64,000 nucleotides of DNA from Mugil cephalus (taxonomy: Eukaryota; Chordata; Actinopteri; Mugiliformes; Mugilidae). Below, one piece after another: positions 1 to 10,187 of the stretch. The stretch lies in contig NC_061778.1 of assembly GCF_022458985.1 (NCBI RefSeq), positions 7,891,501 through 7,955,500 on the forward strand, in the 5' to 3' direction. A model generated the notes under the pieces. It searched no databases and was not told where the DNA came from. It saw only the letters and a program-made list of their open reading frames with translations. The stretch's first letter is position 1; each line of letters opens with the position of its first letter. The position numbers and the translations under genes were made by a program.

Positions 1-960
1 TCAGCCCTCTATAGATACACGTAACCTTTGATTTCTTTAATAGGTTTCAGGACAAATCAAGGCACGTAAGGACACAACATCTCATTTTCAGTCTTCTGCG
101 TGTCTTTGATTTTTTAATTGTGTGCAGGATAAATCATCGCCTTAAACTACGGGATCCTGCAGTAACTAATCCACCAATTAGTCAATAATAAAAATCATTA
201 AATGACAAAAAAAAAGAGAAACTTTTAGGTGTCAGTGCTGCATCATCTTGCTTCTTCAGTCCCGTAGGAATCAAACCTAATTGTGTTTGATTGCTACAGA
301 ATGGCTTGCAGGATGAATCAAGGCCTGTAAGGACACAACATCTTAATTGTCCTGTCGTCTGCAGGAGACACCATCACCTTGAAACTATGGGAAACTGCAC
401 TAACTAATGCTGACTTATCAATGGGAAGACCATGCAGCTTGCAGATCTAAGTCTGGGAAGCAAAAAAAAAAAAATAATTGGAAACTACTATGCACGTTTA
501 TTGCCCTTTCATCCAGGGGGGGAGGCTAATAAACGCTGCATCGCTGCGTGGTATTTACTCCAGCATCCATCTGTGTTTGTCCCGTCTTTTGTCCTCCCCG
601 GGTCCTGTCATGTATTGTAATCCCAGCTCAGGGCAGGGATACAGCAAAGCTCCCCCAGCTGCTCTGCTCGGGACATTAAGGTGCTCTGTCTGGCGTGCAG
701 CCCAACTCCAGGTCAATACTTCCAGAGACTCTGCGGCTGCAGTGCCTTCCCACGAAATATGTCTTCATTTCCCCTACCAGCCCCACACGCCCAACGCGGA
801 GGAGTCCGAGCTGCCTGCCCTCTCTCATGTATCACATACAAACCCCATCCTCCTCCACCCACCCACCCCTCCAACTCCCATCTGTAGTGTAACCAAGGCA
901 CTTGGCAAACTTTTCACAAAGGAGCTCCTCTTTGGTCGCAGTTAAGTGACACCCCTGGTT
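1..960. other. Gene-free flank with a degenerate duplication
   Basis: No convincing coding exon is visible. Two stretches, about 45-175 and 305-420, are degenerate copies of each other: both contain a form of AATCAAGGC, then GTAAGGACACAACATCT, and end in a form of CTAACTAAT. The copies lie about 265 bp apart. The rest is mixed-composition DNA running into the CpG-rich block. It could be the first intron of the putative minus-strand gene whose first exon may lie at 1,475-1,616. Confidence 0.4.
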
Positions 961-1221
961 ACTCCAGGTCTATTTTTGCGCACCGCTGGCGCTCCTCGGC
1001 GAGTTTGTAGAAAAATATCCCTCACACTCCTCCGTGAATGATGTTAGCCAAGTAGTCCTGATGTGACACGCTGGAAGTATGGCCAGCTACAGAAACGTGT
1101 GCGCCACCAAATCCGTGCCCCAAGTTTTCTCCTTCCTCTGGGTTAGCTCCGCGGCGCTTTCGCCGACTGTTAACGGAGTTGCATTCAAACGACGCCAATT
1201 TGTTTCGAAAATAACGGGCAC

Positions 1222-1244
1222 CCACACACACACACACACACACA
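1222..1244. repeat. (CA)n microsatellite
   Basis: An almost pure run of CA dinucleotides of about 11 units, inside the CpG-rich block. Confidence 0.9.
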
Positions 1245-1474
1245 AACGAAGAAGTAGCTGAGTTAGCTTTAAGGCAGCTAGCCGGGTTTTGAACCAAGCC
1301 CCCCCTTTAGGCGGACGGGACCGGCCGGGTTTTTAGTGGGCTGAGCTCTATCGATGAATAACGGAGGAGCCTCCGGCCACCGGAGCCGCTGCAACTTCTT
1401 TCCTCCAAAAGTAAGAGACGGAGAGAGAAGGGAGGAAGGAAGGGAGGAAAGAAATAAAGAAAGCGCCAACTCAC

Positions 1475-1616
1475 CGGTGAGTCCGAACAAGGTGAGAATG
1501 GATGTTAAAAGTCGCAGTCCGTTAGATGGCAAAGTCCTCCTGGGCGGTGATGTTTTCTCCATGATTCCCGTGTGTTTGTGCGCTCCGGCGCTTTCTGCTC
1601 CGCTCCGTCGTCCCAT
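1475..1616 (-). CDS. Putative first coding exon of an unidentified gene (minus strand)
   Basis: On the minus strand an open frame starts with ATG at 1,614-1,616 (MGRRSGAE...) or at an in-frame ATG at 1,560-1,562 (MEKTSPPRRT...). It ends at a good splice donor, CACCG followed by GTGAGT, with the last exon base at 1,475. From the inner ATG it codes 29 residues and ends in a hydrophobic stretch (LRLLTSILTLFGLT), which resembles a signal peptide or membrane anchor. It lies in a CpG-rich block, as expected for a vertebrate first exon. Later exons would lie left of the window. I do not recognise the protein. The alternative is a chance open frame in GC-rich 5' untranslated DNA. Confidence 0.3.
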
Positions 1617-1638
1617 GGTCCTCCCCCCTCCTCCCTGC

Positions 1639-1680
1639 CTCTCTCTCTCTCTCTCTCTCTCGCTTTCTCTCTCTCTCTCT
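1639..1680. repeat. (CT)n microsatellite, interrupted
   Basis: About 40 bases of CT dinucleotides with one short interruption (CGCTTT). It makes the spurious open frames in this region rich in Ser-Leu or Arg-Glu. Confidence 0.9.
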
Positions 1681-1849
1681 CCCAGCGTGGGCCGTACCAC
1701 TTCTGCAGGACAACAAAACATTCACGTAACCTAAGGACACGGCCACACACAAACACAAACCGCACAAACAATGATGTGAAACTCGCCCTGGCACTTTCTG
1801 CCGCTTGCCCACCAACTCAGCGTTTCACGAGTTCAGTTACTTCGGGATG

Positions 1850-2545
1850 AAACGAGGTGAGATGTTATGAGATGAGAGAAAATGAGAAGATATTAACCAC
1901 TTTTTCATGTGCCAATAGGATGAGATGCTGTCAGATGAGAAGGGATGAGATGATGACATAACGCAGCAGTACGAATTACTTTGCATGTGCAGATGAGATG
2001 ACATGACATGAGATACAATAAGACGTGCAAAGTTCACTTCTCATGTGCAGATAGGATAAGACACTATAAGAGGAGATGAGATAATATAACACTGCATGTA
2101 CGAAGACACTATAAGATGAGATAATAAAACACTGCATGTACAAAGATACTATAAGATGAGATGAGATGCAATAAAATAAGATTAAACATGTTACTTTGCT
2201 CACTTTTTGTGTGCAGATAGGATAAGACACTATGAGATGAGATGATATAACATAACACTGCAAGTTCAGTTACTTTGCATGTGCAGATGAGATGAGATGA
2301 CATGACTTGACCTGACTTGACATGACATACAATAAAACAAGCAAAGTCCACTTCCACTTTTCATGTGCAGATAGGATAAGACGCTATAGGATGAGACGGG
2401 ATGCAGTAAAATAAGACTGCATTTGCAAAGTTAATTTACTTTACATGTGCAGGTGAGATGAGATGAGATAATATAACACCTCACGTACAAAGTGTAATTA
2501 CTTTGCATGTGCAGACAAGATGGGATGAGATAAGATGAGCCTTTA
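1850..2545. repeat. GATGA-type satellite array with a longer-period unit
   Basis: Imperfect copies of GAGATGAGAT and GATAAGA are strung over about 700 bp. They are punctuated by recurring TTTGCATGTGCAGATGAG or TTTTCATGTGCAGATAGG boundaries, which gives a higher-order unit of roughly 60-130 bp. The copies are diverged, so it is not a fresh expansion. Open frames here (Ser/His/Ile-rich) are by-products of the repeat. Confidence 0.8.
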
Positions 2546-5540
2546 TTATTATATAATACTCAAAAAATAAGCTATTTCTAATGCTTACACATTTTACTCA
2601 AAGTGGGAGAAACAACACTGCGAACATATTGGAGACACAATATTTTTCCTAAAAAGCAGTAAAGAGTATTGGGATCATTGGGAAAACCCCTTGTCCCAAG
2701 GGCACACTTGTAAAGGCTCATTACAGGCTCACAAAACTGCTATGAAACCGTTTATTGTACAAACGGTTGTTTCTTTCTTTCCTTTTTTTTTGTTTTTTTT
2801 TTTAGCATGATTACCGTTTTGAGCAAATTTCTGTGCATGATTACTGTCTTCACAGGAGCGACGGAACAAATAAAGCCTCGTCACGTTGCTGAAACATCCT
2901 CACTTAAAGAGACACCGAAGCTTTATCTGATTTGTCGGGTTTCACTGGTGCTGCCTCCCTAGAACGCCTGTCCCAGCCTATTTATAGGTTTTCATATTCG
3001 GGTTCAGAACTGTAAGCTGATATAAAAGCTGCTTTCACGTCGCGCATTTGCGTGGACTCATGTATCAGACTCAGTCAGTCACTTGGTGTTTCTATCTAAC
3101 TATCTATTCTATCAGATGAATGAATGAAAAAAAAACATACACATATATTGTCAAATAACTTCAAATAAAATTAGCCATAAAAGACAAATACTAAGACAAG
3201 AAATGGCTAAGTTGATAAGATGGTGGGATAATACAAGATGAGTTAAGCTGAGCTGAGATGAGGCCAGCTGAGTTAATATTAGCGAAAATTAATATTAGAT
3301 GAGATAATATGAGTTGAGATGAGGTGAGATGCACATTTATTGATCCCTTGAAGAGACAATAAATAAATTAGAGACTTTAAAAAAAAAATACATGAAGCTA
3401 CATAAATACAAAATAAAGTAGTACGTGTACACTTGGTATATATTTATACATACAGTTTGGCAACTGTATATCCTAACTTGTGCAGCTTCTGTGGCATTTT
3501 AATAAAAATAAATAAATACAAACACGGGCAACGTCTCTGTTAAGGACAATAGAAAGGACAACTGAGACTGCTGAGGGACATAATGTGTAACCAGTGTAAT
3601 GGAACTATTCTAAAACTGTGGTGAAAATAAGGAAGTGAATGTGAAAGTTAATATAAAGCCCAGGGGAACAGCTGCTGAAGGACAAAGTGCTGAAAAAAAG
3701 TGAGCTCCCACCAGCTCCAACACAGACACATTTTGTCCTAAAACAACGTGGTAATGAAACACTCTTGCATTGTTCTTCCCTTTGAGATAATTACAGCTTT
3801 TACACATTCAGGAATCCGCAGCTGTGTGCAGCGCAGTGCTATTATCATGCACTGAAGCTTGAACTGATAAACTTGCTCCCTCAGCAGTTTCTTTTATTTG
3901 TAATTTTTTTTTCTTCTCACATTTATGCACGAGAGATAAGCAAAAAACTGCTTGTTTCAGGGCGCCTCCCTCGTGTTGAGCCTCCGGTTTCACTCTGCGC
4001 CGATGTCTTCATCGCTTCAGTCCTCGCGAGGGGGACGTGAACCCTGCAGGGAGCCTTCATCTCCTGCAAAATGTAACCCTCTCCCAGCGCTGTAGCTCAG
4101 CTTCACAGTGATTAAAGCATGACCCATGATGTGTCACCACACCATACCCCCTGCCTTTATACCCTCCGGTGGTTTATTTATATCCTCAAAGAGCTATAAA
4201 TCCCCAGGTGAAAGTGCTGCCCTTTTCACCAATCAATCTCCCCTCCTGGGCCACTTTGCATCGCAACAGTAAACTTAGCGCGGAGAGGAGACTTGCATCT
4301 TTATGAAGAGGCGATTCTTATTATTTGAATATTTCGCACGTTAATGAGATCGGCGATTTCGTCCGCCCAGTCTCGGTGAGTTTTACTTCACACCTCCTGG
4401 CCTAAATCCATTATGCTCCGTAAATGCTCCCTGAGCAGCACTGAATAGTTTATGAGCATTTATGGCCCGCGACCTTTCGTAATTGTGGTTACCTCATTGA
4501 GGTTTTATGCTGCAAAAAAAATACTTGTTCGTTATTACGTTTTCTTCCAGGCTGCAGTGGCACCACCTCCCCTGTGACCAGTGGGTGCACATCCACACAA
4601 GGCTGTCTGGCACATTTGGTTTTACAGTCTGTGAAAACAGCCTTTGTTAAACACAGCATTCCTCGCTAGTCACATTGGTGAGCCAGTCATCGCACACCTC
4701 GGAACCCCCCCCCTCCTCCTCCTCCCCCCCCAACATTGTAGCCACACCATGATCCCATCCCCTGCTAAGGCCTGGAACATCTAGAGTGGGGAGAGGTCAT
4801 CTCAGTGCTGACACTACACACTTCGCAGCTCCACACAGGTCTTCCCCATAATGAGCTCCCTCTGAAATGACCCTCTGCAGCACACACTGACCTTTGGAGG
4901 GTACTGTATGTGTGCACACAATTAAGGTAGCACACTTGTTAGAGTATATGCAGAAGGGTAAAGCTTGATATTTACAGGTTAGTTGTTATTTCGGTTCCTT
5001 TCATATTCACTGTTACTATCAAGACATGCGAAGAAGCAAGGACTGATGCATGAATTAAAGCGTTTGGAGTGCTTAAAATCCACGCACAGTCCCATCTTTC
5101 CCTTTGTGCACACTCTAGAGGCAACAAACGACAAATCTAAGAATGTGTAGTCATCACCTTAAGGGTTCATGCAACAATGTGTGACTCCAATTAATTCAAA
5201 CAAAATAGTAAAGGTCGAAAACAGTATGTACAAATAAAATACAAACCTGCTAGAATTAAAATATACATTAGTGACAAGACATGACACTGCAAATATAATG
5301 TATCCAACTATGAGTAGAAATGTGTACAAATGGGTTTAGATCGCCATCTGCTGGAATAAAGCTTAATAACTGACACGTTAAAGGATGAATGTTAGTCTTA
5401 AACCTGTGCAGAATAACTTTGATTTCCCATCTGAAATTCTAAATCTTAGATTTATTTTGTGACTTGTGGTGGTGGCATCACTCCGCATTCATTTTATTTT
5501 CAACTTCGACCACTTACCCGCTAATAAAGGGATCTGTAAA
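2546..5540. other. Intergenic region, no gene seen
   Basis: No convincing exon. A second, short GATGAG-type patch lies at about 3,225-3,340. A run of C and CCT repeats lies at about 4,706-4,731. The part from about 4,140 to 4,520 is less repetitive and has several homeobox-, POU- and TATA-like words (TTTGCAT, TTTATGAG, TTAATGAG, GTAATTGTGG), which may mark conserved noncoding sequence. The rest is AT-rich filler. Confidence 0.5.
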
Positions 5541-7011
5541 ACATCTCATAAAAACATCATAACTCATTCAGTTCACGGTGTCGCGCAGAGGTAGAGCGGT
5601 CGGCTTTCTGTGACCGTGTGAAAAGACGTGATGCTGTAGATGAAGTGATGACAGGGTGGAGTGGAGGGATGAGAAACGACCTAAAAGCTTCATAGGAGGG
5701 AGCAAGGACATGGGTAATTTGCAGTGAAGGCAAAGCTGCTGAGTGAAAAAGAGACGTACAAATAACAAGAAAAGCAAAATCGTTTTTAAAGATTTTCTCA
5801 AAGGAAACATATGAGTAATATAGTGGGTGTGGTACCTTAGTAATACTAATACTAAAAATGGCTTCTGGTCTGGTGTGGAGAGACTTTATTGACATAGTTG
5901 GCAAAGACACATTTCATACTGAAAATAAGTTCCCACTAACAACTAAGTCAGAACAAACTGCTGGTTAAAACAACTCCTTCATCCTTTGGTAACGATTTGA
6001 AGTGGACGCCTTGGTTTCCTTCCTTTTTTATTTTTAGAACACGTTAAATGTTTTACAGTGGATCTAATCCACTAGTCTCCTAAAGTAACCAAGAATGTTA
6101 TAAAGTAAAGGACAAATCTGACTTTACAGCAAAAACAAAATCCCACAAAACACTTTATACTGTGTCTCGTCTTTATTCCAAAACCTGTGAATAAAGTATA
6201 AAACACAGTGGAGAGGCAGCACAATCTGCTCATAACCAAATAAATACACGCATACGAGCAAACACATAATCACAATTATCTAACTAACACATAGATGTTT
6301 GCAGTGCTTTTCAGCACTGCATCTTATGAACCGATGTTAAGAGTTTAAATTTAAACCACCACCTTACAGACTCAAAAAAAAAAAAGAATGTTTTGTGTTA
6401 TGTCCAAAAAAACATTCTTATTTTTTGCACTTATCCTCAAAAAGAAAATTTTCCTTCTAAGCTGTTTAAATGACTAATGAAAGCAAATACTTCACTAATA
6501 CTCCTGTTCATGAGCAACATGTTTTTATTCCTTAGTTTGTCACTGCTGGAAGAAACTCTTTCATCTCTTTCATTCCTTCCGAAAAAGCTTTGAGATATTT
6601 GTGCATATAAAGAAGAAAACTTGATGATATCAAAGTCTTTTAAACTTCTAACCTCCTGACTAGAAATGGGAGCTTTTCTTTTGGGCCTTTCTACCAGCTG
6701 TGCAAATGTTTGGTTTGTGTACAACATGCCGAGCTAATTGGAAGTATGCAAGATGCCATGTGTTGCAAATTGAAGATGTTCTGAATGTGCTGTTCAAAGA
6801 ACGCTCCTAAGACCTGATTATGATCCGCGTATCTCGAATGTCTTAATTAGAAAGTGCTACACTCAGTAAAAGACCTCATTTAAAATCTCCAGATTGTTTT
6901 GTTTAAAAGATCCAAATTAAGTTTGGAAGATTGTGTTTTTGGAAACAGAAGTGGAACATTAGTGCACACGTGCACGTCCTGAGTGTTATCAGATACTCGG
7001 GTGCATTTGTC
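5541..7011. other. Gene-free stretch 3' of diablo
   Basis: Contains two minus-strand open frames (about 5,557-5,910 and 6,437-6,727) that look like nothing I recognise and have no supporting splice or codon signature. Part of 6,700-7,011 is presumably the 3' untranslated region of diablo, which ends its coding sequence at 7,012. No repeats of a known family were recognised. Confidence 0.45.
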
Positions 7012-10000
7012 TCAGTCTTCTCTTAGATAAGCATCAGGCACTTCTTCCTCGTCGTTGCTACCCTCCAAGGAGGCGGCGTATTGTGCCATCCTCTCTACCT
7101 CCATCACTTTAGTCTCAGCCAGCTTCTTATCTGCATCCAGTGAGATTTTCCGCGTCTCCTCCACCTGCGACTGGGCCAGATCTATGTTTGTCCGCATCGC
7201 GATGGATAAATGCTCGGCTCCTGAGGACACAAAGACGCACAAAAGTTCAAAGGCTTAACACCCACTCCAGTGAAAGCTTTAGGTGTGGCCATTACGCAGG
7301 CACTCTCGTCAGTCGTCTCCATTTAGTCGTGCACAAAGCCCTGCGGAGTGACAGCTAACGATCCGCACGCTGCCCAAAGTGTAACACTGACAGCAGCTGA
7401 ATAGGATCTGGTCACAAACAGCAACATGCAAAGCTGATTCGTGGCAAAACGCTATTATTCACCATCACAAGAGTCATGAGAAAAGCTGCCTCAACAGTGC
7501 AACTGTTTCATCTCAGCCACTTTTCTTTCTTTTCACACACCTGATGCGTACGCTGCCTCGGCTGCTGTTTCACACAGCCTCACCGCGCTGACCCAGGTTA
7601 ACTCGAAACGCTTGCATTCATCATGTCTGTCGCCGACCTGCCGAGGCAGAGAGAGTTATGAAACACAAGTGAGACTCGAACACATCTACACCTGCCTGTT
7701 TCTTTGTAGGCCTTACATGTGTGCTGTCATATTTATCAAAAATAAATAAAAAGACGACGATTTGCCTGAATTACTTTCCACCAAAGAGAAGGACTGACCT
7801 GTACACGCTGACCAATGATCACCTGCCAGATTGAATCCTCCTGCGCTGGAGTCAGTTTTCCCAAAGAGTCCAGATATTGTCTGTGTAGGGCAACGAGTGT
7901 GTGAACAGCCTGTTGGGAAGAACAGAAAGAATATGAAGTTTACATCCAAAAGAGAAGATTTGTAAATATGTAAGTAGTGCAGCACAGAGGAGAATTTTGT
8001 GGAGTATGAAGATTTTTAATAAATGATCATTGAGGATAAAAACATAGAAAAATACAGCTTTGAGAAGCAGAACCTAGAAATCTTAAACTCAAAATCAGAA
8101 CAAAGTTATGTATGTGGCTTTCTCAAAGTTAAGTGTAAAATGAGCACATGTTCATTCATTAAACAAATTACGGCGGCTCTACATTAGAGTTTTCAAAACT
8201 TCAGTCAGAATCAATCTGTGTAAAGTCATTTTGTGACTAAAATAAAGGAGAAACATCGGTGTGAAATATCAAAAATGCTTCTTTTTGATTACAGTTATCT
8301 GGAGGAGGACCTTGGCATCTGTGTGTGATGGACAGCCAGGATGCATGTGATACACCATGTTACACTGGGAATAAGATGCATAGTGAACAAACTTTCAACT
8401 GTAGCTACAAATCCTAAGCCTGTTTTTGTTGGAAAATAAACATTCGAGCGTCGTCAAAGAGCATGAAATGAGAGGATTAACTCACACTGGCAGGTTTGTT
8501 CAGCAATGTCTTTGTTTGTAAAGCTGAACAGACAATAAGCTGCACTTGATAGCTTATTGCAAAGTGATGGTTTTCAATGTTCACAAGATAGGAAGATGAG
8601 CTTCTCATGTTTGTAAGTTGTAAGATAAGTTGGAGACTTGAGGAGAAAAGCTCTTTTGGAGTGTATGGGTCTTGAATTACTTTTCAGAACATCTAATATT
8701 AGTTTGTTTATGTTTTAATAACTCTGGACAAGATCTGACTGGAGCAAACTTTGCCGTAATCTGGGGATATTCATCACGAAGCGCTCATCCATAACCACTG
8801 AGCCTAACCCATCAGCCACTGGGCAAGAAGCTGAGAGATAGATGGACAGGTCACCAGTCACATGCACCACTTCCCCTGGTATAAAATCACCAGTTAACCT
8901 AACATGCCTGTCATTGGACTGTGGGAGGAGGCTGCACCATCATTGTTTCCCTCAAATATTCAGTTAGAAATGACAGTGATACATGCATCAACAAGGAAGA
9001 ACATTTGCCCCAAGATCAGAACTTACTTTTGAATACTCAGTGATGGCATCTACAAAAGCCAAGGTGGTCTGAGAAAGGAAAGTGGTTGAGCTGTCTGTTA
9101 CCAGAGAGGCTGCTCGTTTGACCAGGGAGTCATGAGAAAGGTTGTCCACCTGCAGAAGAGACACAGAAGATAAATATACACTCTCACTCAGGTTATAAAC
9201 AGATCAGGTATTATATTTAGTCCCAAAAATTGCAAGGTGGGGATCTTTATGGATCTGACTCTTTTGTCCAAGAACATCCCACAGATGCTCAACCGAATTC
9301 AGATACACCACAAACTATAAACTGATGCACTCTGTTCGGACATCTTTCTATCAAAACCAGTGTTGACCTTTTCAAAAAATTAAAACTACAGTAGATCGTC
9401 TGTTGGATTGGACAAACTGACCCTGTAGCCAGTTTATTGCAGTTCCTTTCTTGGACCATCACAATTTGGCGCCTGTCAAAGTCAAATGCTTCCACTTATA
9501 CACCTTTAAAGCTTCAACTTTAAGGACAAAAATGTTAACTCGCCACCGGAAATATCTAACCTAGTGACAGGTGCTTTGATAACTAGAAAACCTGTGTTAT
9601 GCCCTTCACCTGTCCTAATGTTATGGCTGATTGGTGTATATACTGGTTACTAGTGCTTTGTGTTTGTTTAGTGCCGCAGGTGACAAACTCACCTGTTTGA
9701 AAGGCACAGCACACAGGCCACTGCCCACGGCTACAGACACTATTCCTGTGATATTTTTCCATCTTCCCAGTTTATTGTTGACGGACGGTTTTCTGCCGCT
9801 GAACAGGAAACGAGCAGAACTCCTAAAAAACAAGTCAGTTAAAAACAAATATTCAGCGAACTTAATTTTTATATTTTGAATTTCATTCACACATTATATA
9901 CCGTTTCTATGGAATCGCTTTTGTATTATGCACAAATTTTAATTTTAACATAGACATGGTGAAGAAAGTCCAAGGTGCGCTGCTGCTGTTGTTTTTGCTG

Positions 10001-10187
10001 AAGCTTTTATGAAACATTTTCACATTGTCAGTTTCCCACAGTAAAACATTTTACTCGTAAAAAAATGTTAATTTCATACAACGCGTCCACATCAAATGAC
10101 ATTTATCGGCAGCATTATTTAACTCATTTAATACCAATCTTACCTCACGAAACGGAGATAAGCTACTCCTCTACTGAGAGCGGCCAT
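7012..10187 (-). CDS. diablo: diablo / Smac, mitochondrial IAP-binding protein (6 coding exons)
   Basis: Diablo (Smac) is a mitochondrial intermembrane protein that is released in apoptosis and relieves caspase inhibition by binding IAP proteins. Coding exons on the minus strand: 10144-10187, 9693-9822, 9027-9149, 7799-7909, 7541-7637, 7012-7220. All are bounded by AG/GT splice sites and phases join cleanly, giving 714 nt and 237 residues (human 239). The N-terminus [13 protein letters not shown] reads as a mitochondrial presequence. After processing, exon 2 exposes AVPF, the counterpart of mammalian AVPI. Helical-bundle segments match the family: [47 protein letters not shown]. The protein ends in the hallmark AYLRED. 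Intron 2 (9,150-9,692) holds a Tc1-like fragment and intron 3 (7,910-9,026) another repeat. No breaks seen. Teleosts can carry two diablo paralogues; which one this is cannot be told. Confidence 0.96.
8790..8935. repeat. Interspersed repeat fragment in diablo intron 3
   Basis: Contains words typical of a very common fish interspersed repeat: GGACAGGTCACCAGT, then CACCAGTTAACCTAACATG and TTGGACTGTGGGAGGAGGCTG. Family not assigned; recognised by memory of the motif only. Confidence 0.5.
9235..9640 (-). mobile_element. Tc1/mariner-like transposon remnant in diablo intron 2
   Basis: On the minus strand the start of a Tc1-like transposase is recognisable ([10 protein letters not shown], matching the family's DFDKGQIVMA region), followed by scrambled helix-turn-helix sequence. 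The right side has the noncoding end of this fish element family (TAATGTTATGGCTGATTGGTGTAT). Only several hundred bp remain, the catalytic DDE region is missing, and the frame is broken, so it is long dead. It lies entirely within an intron. Confidence 0.65.

Larger units (their letters stand above)
960..1850. promoter_or_regulatory. CpG-rich promoter-like block
   Basis: This stretch is clearly richer in G+C and in CpG dinucleotides than the surrounding AT-rich DNA (for example around 1,150-1,200, 1,310-1,385 and 1,580-1,615). That is the usual look of a vertebrate CpG-island promoter. It holds two simple repeats, (CA)n near 1,222-1,244 and (CT)n near 1,639-1,680. A possible first coding exon with a consensus splice donor lies inside it on the minus strand. 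No TATA box stands out. Promoter identity is inferred from composition only. Confidence 0.45.

Noticed and set aside
1354-1850. Several overlapping open frames on both strands (Ser/Leu-rich or Arg/Glu-rich)
   Set aside because: They run through the (CT)n repeat and have no family resemblance; only the short minus-strand piece with a splice donor was kept, at low confidence.
1837-2357. Minus-strand open frames rich in Ser, His, Ile and Tyr
   Set aside because: Translation of the GATGA satellite; repeated SSHLI-type words follow the repeat period.
5557-5910. 117-codon minus-strand open frame
   Set aside because: No recognisable domain, no splice context, and a competing open frame in another phase; consistent with chance.
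6437-6727. 96-codon minus-strand open frame 3' of diablo
   Set aside because: Not recognised as any protein and located where a 3' untranslated region or intergenic DNA is expected.
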